This document shows, one piece after another, positions 56,968 to 64,000 of a stretch of 64,000 nucleotides of DNA; position 1 is the stretch's first letter; every line of letters starts with the position of its first letter. A program made the position numbers and the translations under genes. This DNA is from Streptomyces sp. SID8374 (GTDB taxonomy: Bacteria; Actinomycetota; Actinomycetes; Streptomycetales; Streptomycetaceae), in contig NZ_WWGH01000001.1 of the NCBI RefSeq assembly GCF_009865135.1, forward strand, positions 1-64,000. The letters run 5' to 3'. The notes beneath the pieces were generated by a model. It searched no databases. It had not been told where the DNA came from and saw only the letters and a list, made by a program, of their open reading frames with translations.

Positions 56968-58320
56968 TCAGCCCCGGGTCAGGATTCCGTCGATCTTGGA
57001 CTGGGCGTCCTTGAGGAGCTGGTCGATGTCGGCGTCCTTCTTGGTGAGGACCGCGGAGACGGCGCCGTCGAGGACGGCGTAGATCTGCTGGCCGTGCTTG
57101 GGCTCCAGCTTCATGTCGAGGTTCTGGCCGCCGTCGATGAACGCCTGGTAGTTCTCCACCGGCACGTTGGCGGAGGCCTTCTTCAGCTCCTGGTCCTTGG
57201 CGTCGGTGGCGCCGGTGAACAGGCGCGGCTCGGGCAGACCGACCGGGGACTTGTCCTCGGCGGCGCGGGCGTAGTTGTTCATGTAGCCCTGGCCCGGGGT
57301 GAGGAAGGTCCACTCCAGCCACTTGAGCCCGGCCTTGATCTGGGCGGGGGTGGCCTTCTTGTTGAACATGTAGCCGTCGCCGCCCATGAGGGTGCCCTGG
57401 CCGCCGGGCATCGGGGCGAACGCGAGATCCTCGTACTTCCCGCCGGCCTCCTTGACGATGCGCGGCACGTTGTCGGGGGCGGCGAGGTACATGCCGAGCT
57501 TGCCGGAGCCCATCATCTGGAGGGTGTCGTTGATGATGAGGAGCTGCTTGCTGCCCATGGAGTTGTCGCGCCAGCGCATGTCCTTGAGGTTCTGTAGGAC
57601 GGCCTTGCCCTCGGGGGTGTCGACCGTGGCCTTCTTGCCGTCCTCGCTGACGACCGAGCCGCCCTGGGAGTAGATGTGGGCGGTGAAGTGCCAGCCGCCC
57701 TGGTTCTGGGCGCTGTATTCGGCGAATCCGACGGTGCCGTTGCCCAGGCCCGCGATCTTCTTGGCGGCGGCCTGGACCTCGGGCCAGGTCGTCGGCGGCT
57801 TGGCCGGGTCGAGGCCGGCCTTGGTGAAGAGCGCCTTGCTGTAGAGCAGGCCCATGGAGTAGTTGGTGCGCGGGACGCCGTAGATCTTCCCGTCGACCGT
57901 GTACGCGTCACGCAGGGGCTGGGCTATGTCCTTGTACGTCTTCAGGTCCTTGACGTACTCGGTGATGTCGGCGGCCTGGTTGATGGAGACGACGCGCTCG
58001 GTGTCGGTGAAGTACGTGTAGAACACGTCCTCCATCTGACCGCCTGCCAGCTTCGCGTCGAACGTCTTGGGGTCCTGGCACGGGAAGGCGTCGTGCGCGG
58101 TGATGTCGATGTCCGGGTTCTGCTTCTCGAACGCCTTGACGTCCTCGTCGAACCGCTGGTGGTCGATCTTCGCACTCGGCTGGGGCCAGCAGTTGACCGT
58201 GATGCGCGTCTTGCCGTCCGCGGCGCTCTCGCCCTCGGAGTTGCAGGCGGCCAGGCCGGTGACGGCCAGTGCGGTCGCGACGGCGGCGGTGCAGGTACGA
58301 CGAAGAACGGAACTTCTCAT
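56968..58320 (-). CDS. ABC sugar-binding lipoprotein
   Basis: 450-aa extracellular solute-binding protein of the sugar family. The lipobox LAAC puts the lipidated Cys at 26; the mature part shows the family fold with FYTYFTDTERVVSINQAAD and YSMGLLYSKALFTKAGLD. Alpha-glucosides (maltose, trehalose, isomaltose types) are the likely cargo given the GH13 gene. ATG 58320 follows AAAGGGG. It is first in the operon, behind a 15-bp AT-rich inverted repeat. Confidence 0.92.
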   Translation of the reverse strand: MRSSVLRRTCTAAVATALAVTGLAACNSEGESAADGKTRITVNCWPQPSAKIDHQRFDEDVKAFEKQNPDIDITAHDAFPCQDPKTFDAKLAGGQMEDVFYTYFTDTERVVSINQAADITEYVKDLKTYKDIAQPLRDAYTVDGKIYGVPRTNYSMGLLYSKALFTKAGLDPAKPPTTWPEVQAAAKKIAGLGNGTVGFAEYSAQNQGGWHFTAHIYSQGGSVVSEDGKKATVDTPEGKAVLQNLKDMRWRDNSMGSKQLLIINDTLQMMGSGKLGMYLAAPDNVPRIVKEAGGKYEDLAFAPMPGGQGTLMGGDGYMFNKKATPAQIKAGLKWLEWTFLTPGQGYMNNYARAAEDKSPVGLPEPRLFTGATDAKDQELKKASANVPVENYQAFIDGGQNLDMKLEPKHGQQIYAVLDGAVSAVLTKKDADIDQLLKDAQSKIDGILTRG

Positions 58321-58944
58321 CGGTGGACCCCTTTAGGGCAGGAGTGCGGGAAGCCCACAGCCCCGAGCTGTGCGGCGGACCACACTCAACCACCGCCGAC
58401 GAATGTCCGCAAGATGTCACGTTGATTTCGTAAATCATTGACAGCAGGTGCCCGCCGGATACAACAAGAGCCCGCAGAAGTGCGGGCAGGAGGCTGTACA
58501 CGGAGGGGTGGATCCAGCCATTACGGGCACGTCGACTCCGCAACGCCTGCAAGCGGCGGCAGCCGGGGGCGGGCTGCGGGCAAGACGCGGGAAGCGCGGG
58601 GGAGGTGAGAGCCATCGACGGTTCGGGAGCGCTCTCCGCACTGACGTACGGGCCGCTCACCGGGGCGGCGCCGCATCCTTCGCGGTCGGCCGCCGGGTGG
58701 CCGCGGTGCACCGGTGCTCGCCGAGCACTCAGCCGGACCGCGGCCCCACCCACTCTCGCCGACGACGGTTCTTCAGTAAGCCGCCGCCTCGGATACGCAA
58801 GAATATGGCAATAGTTGCAAGACGTTTATCGCCTCGTGATGGACATGTCCACCCCTCGACGGTCTGCCGTGGGCGGTCCGTCCGGGGTGATCTGTCCCGG
58901 GTGGTCTGTCCCGGGTGGTCTTGTCCTGGCGTCGGGCGCCTGTC
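58321..58944. other. Long control region upstream of the sugar importer
   Basis: There is no supported gene in 624 bp. It contains TGATTTCGTAAATCA (58423-58437), an inverted repeat with 6-bp arms in an AT-rich patch 103 bp before the binding-protein start; a hairpin GCCCGCA/TGCGGGC (58470-58487); a CebR/LacI-like imperfect box GGGAGCGCTCTCC (58626-58638); and spaced GCAAGA motifs (near 58410, 58798, 58818). The first is the best operator candidate. Confidence 0.5.
58423..58437. promoter_or_regulatory. Candidate operator of the sugar importer operon
   Basis: TGATTT-CGT-AAATCA is a perfect 6+6 inverted repeat, conspicuously AT-rich, 103 bp upstream of the solute-binding-protein start. No regulator gene adjoins the operon, so the binding protein is unknown. 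Confidence 0.5.
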
Positions 58945-59106
58945 CTAGCGGTAGGCGGCGGACGACCGTGCGCCGCCGAAGTCGATCGCGCGGTCGGCGT
59001 CGCGCAGGACCTCCTCGGCCACGCGGCGTACCTCGGCGAGCACGTCTCCCTGCTCCTCCACGAGGCCGGCGTAGATCGGTGCTTCGATGCTGTCTGCGGA
59101 ACTCAT
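58945..59106 (-). CDS. Small hypothetical protein
   Basis: 53 aa, mostly helical and acidic at the start (EEQGDVLAEVRRVAEEVLRDA), soluble, no signal. ATG 59106 follows GGGGAAA by 7 bases; the stop is TAG. Codon use is typical of its neighbours. I do not recognise a family; it might be a small regulatory or anti-sigma-like peptide, but nothing shows this. Confidence 0.55.
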   Translation of the reverse strand: MSSADSIEAPIYAGLVEEQGDVLAEVRRVAEEVLRDADRAIDFGGARSSAAYR

Positions 59107-59278
59107 ACGGATTTCCCCGTCAGGTCTGGTGCGAAAAGCCCCGCCGGTCGGCGGAGCGGGGGCGAGTGTACGTGGTGGGCGGCGGAGGCCGCGATTCCCG
59201 GTCCGGGGACCGAGACGTGCCCGGACCTGCCGGAACAGCTCCCGGGCCCCGGCCCGGCGGCTCCCGGCAGCGTCTCCC

Positions 59279-59830
59279 TCACCGTCCGCCGCGGCCCGCG
59301 CCGAGGTGGCGCACGGGGAAGCCCGCACGGGCGGCCAGCGCGGTCAGCTCCTCGGCGCGGGCCGCCCGCAGGCCCACCACCGGGTAGCAGTCGGACTCGA
59401 TGTCGAGGACGGCCAGGGCGGCTCCGGTCTCCCGGTAGTGGCGGCCGCAGGCGTGCAGGAACGCCTCCGTCGGCAGGAGCAGCTCCTGGTCCTCGAGGAG
59501 CACCCACGGGTCCACGGAAGGCCGTGACTCCAGGCTGCGGAGCTGGGACCGGATCTCCTGCGCGTCCTCCTTCCAGTCGAACTCCGCGAGCAGCCCGCGG
59601 GCGTAGAGGGCGTCTATGAGCGCGATCCAGGCGAGGTTGTCCACCGGCTCGTCGATGCCCCGCTCGTCCAGCCGGTCCCCGAAGGCGCTCACGTAGTCAT
59701 GCGGGCTGTCGTGGGCCCGCAGCACCTCCTCGGCGACGTCGGGGTGCGCGGGGGCGAGCAGCGAGGCGATCGCGGCGAGGGCCGCGCGGGCGTCGTCGGC
59801 GGCACCGTCAGGGGTGTGGGGTTCGGGCAT
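59279..59830 (-). CDS. DUF6630-type hypothetical protein
   Basis: 183 aa, soluble, acidic. A helical N-terminal half (DNLAWIALIDALYARGLLAE) precedes an alpha/beta C-terminal half with ESDCYPVVGLRAARAEELTALAARAGF. Function is unknown; the family assignment is from memory. ATG 59830 follows AAGGAGAGC by about 8 bases. It stands alone on the minus strand, 172 bp before the 53-aa gene. Confidence 0.65.
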   Translation of the reverse strand: MPEPHTPDGAADDARAALAAIASLLAPAHPDVAEEVLRAHDSPHDYVSAFGDRLDERGIDEPVDNLAWIALIDALYARGLLAEFDWKEDAQEIRSQLRSLESRPSVDPWVLLEDQELLLPTEAFLHACGRHYRETGAALAVLDIESDCYPVVGLRAARAEELTALAARAGFPVRHLGAGRGGR

Positions 59831-59910
59831 GGAGGTGCTCTCCTTCTGCGGCCATGGCGCCGCCGGGCGGTCGGTCCGGTCGCACAGCGCTCGGCTCAGG
59901 CCGGCTCCGC

Positions 59911-59952
59911 CGTGCTCGGGGCTGTTTCGGGCGTGCTCAGGGCTGTTTCGGG
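59911..59952. repeat. 21-bp tandem duplication at a stop codon
   Basis: Two 21-bp units (59911-59931 and 59932-59952) differ at a single base. In the second, that base creates the TGA ending the zinc-ribbon gene on the minus strand; the first has CGA there. Confidence 0.75.
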
Positions 59953-60131
59953 CGCGGGGCGGGTGCTGCCCCCTGGGTGCGCCGTCGTCGGGCGCCGGGG
60001 AGGGGCCGGTGCCCCTCGGTCCACTCGTTCACCCAGCCGCAGCCCGAGCAGGCGTAGCGGCCGTCGAGTCCCGCGATCTGGGTGCCGCACCGGGCACATC
60101 CGATGAACGTGATCTCCGGGTGCTCCGTCAT
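59937..60131 (-). CDS. Small zinc-ribbon protein
   Basis: 64 aa with a four-cysteine zinc ribbon (CARC at about 12-15 and CSGC at about 28-31) and a basic Arg/Pro-rich tail (GARRRRTQGAAPAPRPKQP). The ATG overlaps the stop of the alpha/beta-hydrolase gene by 4 bp (ATGA), so the two are coupled. The tail ends at a stop codon within a 21-bp duplication. Function is unknown. Confidence 0.65.
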   Translation of the reverse strand: MTEHPEITFIGCARCGTQIAGLDGRYACSGCGWVNEWTEGHRPLPGARRRRTQGAAPAPRPKQP

Positions 60132-60847
60132 CGCCGGGTTCCCGTGGCTTCCGGGTCGGCGGCTTCCAGCAGGACGCGGGCGAGCTCGCGCGGCCGGGAG
60201 AACATCGGCCAGTGACCGGTCTCCATGGTGACCAGCTCCCACCGCTCGCTCTTGAGGAGCGCGGCCACGTCGGGGCCCGGCTCGGCTCCGTCGAGCAGGC
60301 ACTTGACGTACGTCGCCGAAAGCTCGCCGAGAGGGCCTCGCAGGACGGCGGGTTCGGTGAGGGTGGCGCCCGGGTGCGGTGTGGCTCCCGCCACGATCAG
60401 GGCGGTCTCCTCGTCGCCGAGCTCCTGTCCCGCGCAGTCGGCAGCCGTCAGCACGGGCCAGAACCCGTCGTTCGCGGCGATCGCCGCCTCGACCTGCGCC
60501 CGGCCCTCCGGCCAGCCCGACACGAACGACTCGCCGTCGGCCGGAACGCTGGAGTCGACGAAGACCACGCGGGCCAGCCGGTCACCGATCCGCTGTGCCG
60601 CCTGGCCGACCGGAATGCCCGCATAGCTGTGGCCGACCAGGACGACATCCCGCAGATCGAGGCCCTCGATGTGGTCGACGATGTCGTCGACGTGGGTCTG
60701 CTGTCCGGCCTTCACGCCCTGCTTGTCGGCCAGGCCCGACAGCGTCAGCGGGTGCACCCCGTGCCCGGCTTCACGGAGGTCGGGCAGCACATCGCTCCAC
60801 GCCCACGAGCCGAGCCAGGCACCTGCCACCAGTACGAAGTTCGTCAT
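60128..60847 (-). CDS. Alpha/beta-hydrolase (esterase-like)
   Basis: 239-aa single-domain hydrolase: MTNFVLVAGAWLGSWAW at the start, nucleophile Ser in GHSYAGIP (near 87), and catalytic His in ETGHWPMFSRP near the end. It is related to the N-terminal half of the double hydrolase at 26420-27937 but keeps the Ser. ATG 60847 lacks a ribosome site. The zinc-ribbon gene follows with a 4-bp overlap; the luciferase-like oxidoreductase is divergent. Confidence 0.87.
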   Translation of the reverse strand: MTNFVLVAGAWLGSWAWSDVLPDLREAGHGVHPLTLSGLADKQGVKAGQQTHVDDIVDHIEGLDLRDVVLVGHSYAGIPVGQAAQRIGDRLARVVFVDSSVPADGESFVSGWPEGRAQVEAAIAANDGFWPVLTAADCAGQELGDEETALIVAGATPHPGATLTEPAVLRGPLGELSATYVKCLLDGAEPGPDVAALLKSERWELVTMETGHWPMFSRPRELARVLLEAADPEATGTRR

Positions 60848-60971
60848 GGCAGCAACGTAACGCAGGGGTCTGACAGTGCCCCCTGGCCTCTTGGTCCGCC
60901 GGGCCGCGTTCGCTAGGTTCGCGCTACGCGGACACCTTGATCCGCAGGTCGAGATCCTGAGGAGAACACCT

Positions 60972-61940
60972 GTGCCTTCCTCCACCCCCTCCCCCGCCGT
61001 GGGCGTCATGCTGCCCCGCGACCTGCCCACGGAGCTGATCCTGCCGTTCGCGCGCCGGGCCGAGGAGCTGGGGTTCGCATCGGTGTGGGTGGTGGAGGAT
61101 CTCGGGTTCCGCGGCGGGATCGCCCAGGCGGCCACGGTGCTCGCCTCCACCTCCCGGATCCGGGTGGGCATCGGGCTGCTGCCCGCCGGTGCCCGAAACG
61201 TGGCGTTCGCGGCGATGGAGGTCGCCTCCCTGGCCCAGCTCTTCCCCGGCCGGACCGACATCGGCGTGGGGCACGGGATGCCCGGCTGGATGCGGAGCGT
61301 GGGCCAGTGGCCCAGGAGCCCGCTCACCTTCCTCCACGAGTACGTCGACGCCCTGCGCGCACTGCTGCGGGGCGAGGGCCCGGAGGTGCGGGGGCGGTAC
61401 GTGCACCTCGACGGCGTCCGGCTCGAACCCGGAGCGCTGCCCGACGTGGTGCCCGACATCCTGGCGGGTGTCCGGGGCCCCAAGTCCCTCGCGGTCTCCG
61501 GCGAGGTGGCGGACGGGACGATCCTCGCCGAGCCCGTCGCCCCCGAGTACGTACGGGCTGCCCTCGGGCAGATCGCGGCGACCCGCCCGCACCGGCTGGT
61601 CGCGTACAACATCGGCTCCGTCGGCCCCGATCCCGAGGCGGCCCTCGCCGCGGCGCGGCCCGGTCTGGAGTGGATCGGCGAGCCGGAGTGGCACGCCCAC
61701 ATCGCTCCGCTCCCGTTCGCCGGGGAGCTGGTGGAGCTGCGGGCGGCGTGCGCGACCCGGGAGGAGTTCGTACGCGAGCTGCCCGACGCCTGGGTCGCGC
61801 AGCTCGCGGTCACCGGAACGCCGGAGGCGGCCCGCGTCCGGCTGGACGGGCTGGGTGCGGCGGGCGTCTCCGATGCCGTCCTCACCCCGGTCGGGCCGGA
61901 CCCGCTCGGAGGGTTGGAGTCGCTCGCCTCCGTGCTCTGA
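60972..61940 (+). CDS. LLM-class (F420-type) flavin-dependent oxidoreductase
   Basis: 322-aa luciferase-like monooxygenase/F420-dependent oxidoreductase barrel: VGVMLPRDLPTE at the start, VGIGLLPAGARN, and DIGVGHGMPGWMRSVGQWP. Most actinobacterial members use F420H2, though FMN use cannot be excluded. GTG 60972 follows GAGGAGAAC by 4 bases. It is divergent from the alpha/beta-hydrolase gene with a 124-bp gap. Confidence 0.87.
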   Translation: MPSSTPSPAVGVMLPRDLPTELILPFARRAEELGFASVWVVEDLGFRGGIAQAATVLASTSRIRVGIGLLPAGARNVAFAAMEVASLAQLFPGRTDIGVGHGMPGWMRSVGQWPRSPLTFLHEYVDALRALLRGEGPEVRGRYVHLDGVRLEPGALPDVVPDILAGVRGPKSLAVSGEVADGTILAEPVAPEYVRAALGQIAATRPHRLVAYNIGSVGPDPEAALAAARPGLEWIGEPEWHAHIAPLPFAGELVELRAACATREEFVRELPDAWVAQLAVTGTPEAARVRLDGLGAAGVSDAVLTPVGPDPLGGLESLASVL

Positions 61941-62043
61941 CCCGACCTTTCATCTGTGTCAACTTCCGATCGAAGAGGAGACATTGTCAGCCGTTTTTGA
62001 CTGCTTTTCGCTATGAACGGAGGCCGTGGCGCTCGGCGAGGCA

Positions 62044-64000
62044 GGATGGCCTCCGTGATGGGCAACCTCCCTGTCGTGTCGACCAGCTTCGTCGGTCGCG
62101 ACAGCGAACTGGACAGCATCGACCGGGCACTTCGGGATCACCGGCTGGTCACTCTCAGCGGGAGCGGCGGCGTCGGCAAGAGCCGCCTGGCCCTGGAGAC
62201 CGCCGGGCGCGTCCGGGACCGGTACGCGGACGGCGTGTGGTGGGCCGACCTCTCCCATCTCGACGACGACCAGCTGCTCACCACTACGGTCTGCGACGGC
62301 GTCGGGCTGCTGGACCACAGCCCTCGCCGGCCGGTGGCCGCGCTCTGCGAATGGCTCTCCGAGCGCCGGCTGCTGCTCGTCCTCGACTGCTGCGAGCGGG
62401 TCGTCGACTCCTGCCGTCAGCTCGTCACCGAACTGCTCGCCGCCGCACCGGGGCTGACGGTCCTGACCACGAGCAGGCAACCGCTCGGGGCGGAGGGCGA
62501 GCACGCCATGGAGGTGGCCCCGCTCTCGGCGGGCGAGGCCGGTGACGAGGCCGTCCGGCTCTTCCACGACCGCGCCGCCACCGTCGTCCCCGGCCTGACG
62601 TTCGACTCTCCCGGCGACAGCGCCGCCGTGGCCGAGATCTGCCGGCGCCTCGAAGGGATACCGCTCGCCGTCGAACTGGCCTGTGCCCAGCTCCGCGAGC
62701 GCAGTGCGCAGGAGATCACCGGGCGGCTGGCCTCCCGGCTGGACGCCCTCAGCGATGACACGCTCTGGCCCCGCCGCCACCGCGCCCTGCGCACCACGAT
62801 CGGCTGGAGCCACGAGCTCTGCGCCCCGCTGGAGCGGCTGTTGTGGGCGCGACTCTCCGTCTTCCGGGGCGTCATCATGGCGGCCGACGCCGAAGCGGTC
62901 TGTGCGGGCGGGCCGTTGGGCGCCGAGGCGATCGGCCCCGCGCTGGAGAGCCTGGCCGAGCAGTCCGTGCTCCGGCGGACCGGGGACGGCTACCGGATGC
63001 TGGACACGCTGCGCGAGTACGGGGCGATGTGGCTCGCCGAACTGGCGGAGGACACGCTCTTCACCGACCGGCACGCCCGGCACTTCGCGCAGACGGCCGT
63101 GCAGGCGCACGCGGGCTGGCTGGGCCCCCGCCAGGTCGAGTGGTACGGCAGGGTCGCCGCCACCCACGCGGATCTCTGCGCGGCCCTGGAGCATCTGCTG
63201 GCCGAGGACCCCGAGCGGGCGATGGAGATGGCCGGGTGCGCCGGTCTCTTCTGGAGCTGCTGCGGCCACCTCCACCAGGCCCGGAACTATCTGGAGCGGG
63301 TGCTGGCCCTGCCCCTCTCGGCCGGTCCGCACCGCACCCGTGCACTCTGGGCCCTCGGTATCACGCTGACCCTCCAGGGGGACCATGAGGCGGCCCGCCG
63401 GGTCGGCAAGGAGTGCGAGGAGGCGGCCCGCCTCGGGCAGGACGCGGAGGGGGCCCTCTCGGCGGCCCACTCCATGAGCTTCACCTATCTGATGATGGGC
63501 CGTCCGCAGACCGCGCACCTGGTCAGCGACCATGCCCTGCGCCTCCACCCGGGGGACCCCGCCGACGCCCCCTCCCAGATGCGCTGCCGGGTGATACGCC
63601 TCTTCGCCCTGTCCGCGCTCGGCCGCCTGGACGAGGCGTACGAGGAGGCCACCCGGCTCCAGCGGATAAGCCTGCGCTTCGGTGAGCACTGGGCACGGGC
63701 GTACGCCGACCACCAGCTGGCCCTGATCCATCTGTTGCAGGGCCGCCCCCGCCACGCCGAGAGCCACGCCCGCGCGATGCTCGCGAGCAAGCACGAGCTC
63801 CACGACAGCCTGGGCATCGCCCTCGGCCTCGACCTGCTCGCCGGTGCCATCGCCGCCCAGGGGGACGGGGTCGCGGCGGCCCGCACCTCCGGCACCGGCC
63901 ACACGTACTGGCGGATCATCGGCCACCCGCACCGGGGCACCCCCGAGCTGGGGGCGATCCGCGAGCAGTGGGAGCTCCAGGCACGGCAGGCGGCCGGGAA
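62044..64000 (+). CDS. STAND/NB-ARC ATPase regulator with TPR-like helices (3' end outside window)
   Basis: The frame stays open to the right edge (652 codons seen). A P-loop NTPase domain (about 15-300) has Walker A SGSGGVGKSRLAL, Walker B RLLLVLDCCERV (the usual LDN is LDC), sensor LTTSRQPLG and the GIPLAVELA helix; a winged helix (about 300-370, LDTLREYG) and TPR-like repeats follow. No N-terminal DNA-binding domain is present, so a C-terminal LuxR helix-turn-helix beyond the window is likely. ATG 62044 or 62056 could be the start. Confidence 0.85.

Noticed and set aside
53276..57322. Single 1348-codon minus-strand frame running through GH13 and both permease genes
   Set aside because: The GH13 gene proper starts at 54877 behind a ribosome site; upstream of that the frame is the wrong-frame shadow of the permease and binding-protein genes.
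58626..58638. GGGAGCGCTCTCC resembling a CebR/LacI box
   Set aside because: It is imperfect and about 300 bp upstream of the nearest start, too far for a simple operator; noted only within the control-region entry.
61959..63932. 657-codon minus-strand frame at the right end
   Set aside because: It lies opposite the STAND/NB-ARC gene, whose plus-strand frame carries clear P-loop motifs; the minus-strand product has no motif.
1..64000. CRISPR arrays, tRNA or rRNA genes, complete insertion sequences
   Set aside because: No regularly spaced identical repeats, cloverleaf sequences, rRNA segments or transposase genes with terminal repeats were recognised.

Overview
The window reads as Streptomyces, close to one end of a linear replicon. 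Base composition is very GC-rich with strong GC bias at third codon positions. GTG and even TTG starts are used freely. Bases 1-2544 carry the end-replication pair tap (cut by the left edge) and tpg, which occur on linear Streptomyces chromosomes and plasmids. The rest looks like a chromosome arm: accessory catabolic, secreted and detoxification genes, many divergent regulator/target pairs, and several decaying genes.

Layout. 3.2-11.1 kb: secreted polysaccharide-active genes (GH64 beta-1,3-glucanase; a coupled pair of a ThuA/DUF1080 protein and a PQQ-type sugar dehydrogenase; GH16 beta-glucanase), three of them with ricin-type CBM13 tails. 11.2-15.4 kb: a DrrAB-like ABC exporter, a DUF4097 protein, a ribbon-helix-helix regulator with a striking operator array, and a DoxX-like membrane protein. 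15.4-20.1 kb: XRE/FMN reductase and TetR/FBP-domain divergent pairs, an SGNH hydrolase and DUF998. 20.2-23.8 kb: CYP105-like P450 with its ferredoxin, ThpR, and a PEP-mutase-family enzyme. 23.9-31.2 kb: methyltransferase, OhrR/Ohr peroxide module, a double alpha/beta-hydrolase, MerR, SDR/TetR pair, and a secreted DUF4430 protein behind a cobalamin riboswitch. 31.6-36.2 kb: TetR/GH30 pair, then two eroded divergent genes. 36.2-42.4 kb: FUSC-family membrane protein, ArsR/old-yellow-enzyme pair with a nested operator, zinc alcohol dehydrogenase/XRE pair. 42.4-46.0 kb: a gamma-butyrolactone signalling locus (AfsA-type synthase, receptor, second receptor-like TetR, NmrA-type reductase, two ARE boxes). 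46.0-50.6 kb: LysE/ArgP, a two-component system, GH114. 50.6-53.2 kb: VOC protein, acyltransferase, and a broken aminoglycoside phosphotransferase. 53.3-58.3 kb: a sugar ABC importer operon with a GH13 alpha-glucosidase and no ATPase. 58.9-64 kb: small and hypothetical genes, an alpha/beta hydrolase, an F420-type luciferase-like oxidoreductase and the start of a STAND/NB-ARC ATPase cut by the right edge.

Themes. Four glycoside hydrolases (GH64, GH16, GH30, GH114) have families that include enzymes for fungal wall polymers (beta-1,3-glucan, beta-1,6-glucan, galactosaminogalactan). They are interleaved with detoxification modules, so the arm looks like an equipment set for attacking other microbes or their remains and for coping with their chemistry. 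Nearly every enzyme module has a divergent regulator with a readable inverted repeat between the two genes. The gamma-butyrolactone locus is the likely global switch. I saw no tRNA, rRNA, CRISPR array or intact insertion sequence. All functional calls come from motif and family recognition without database searches.
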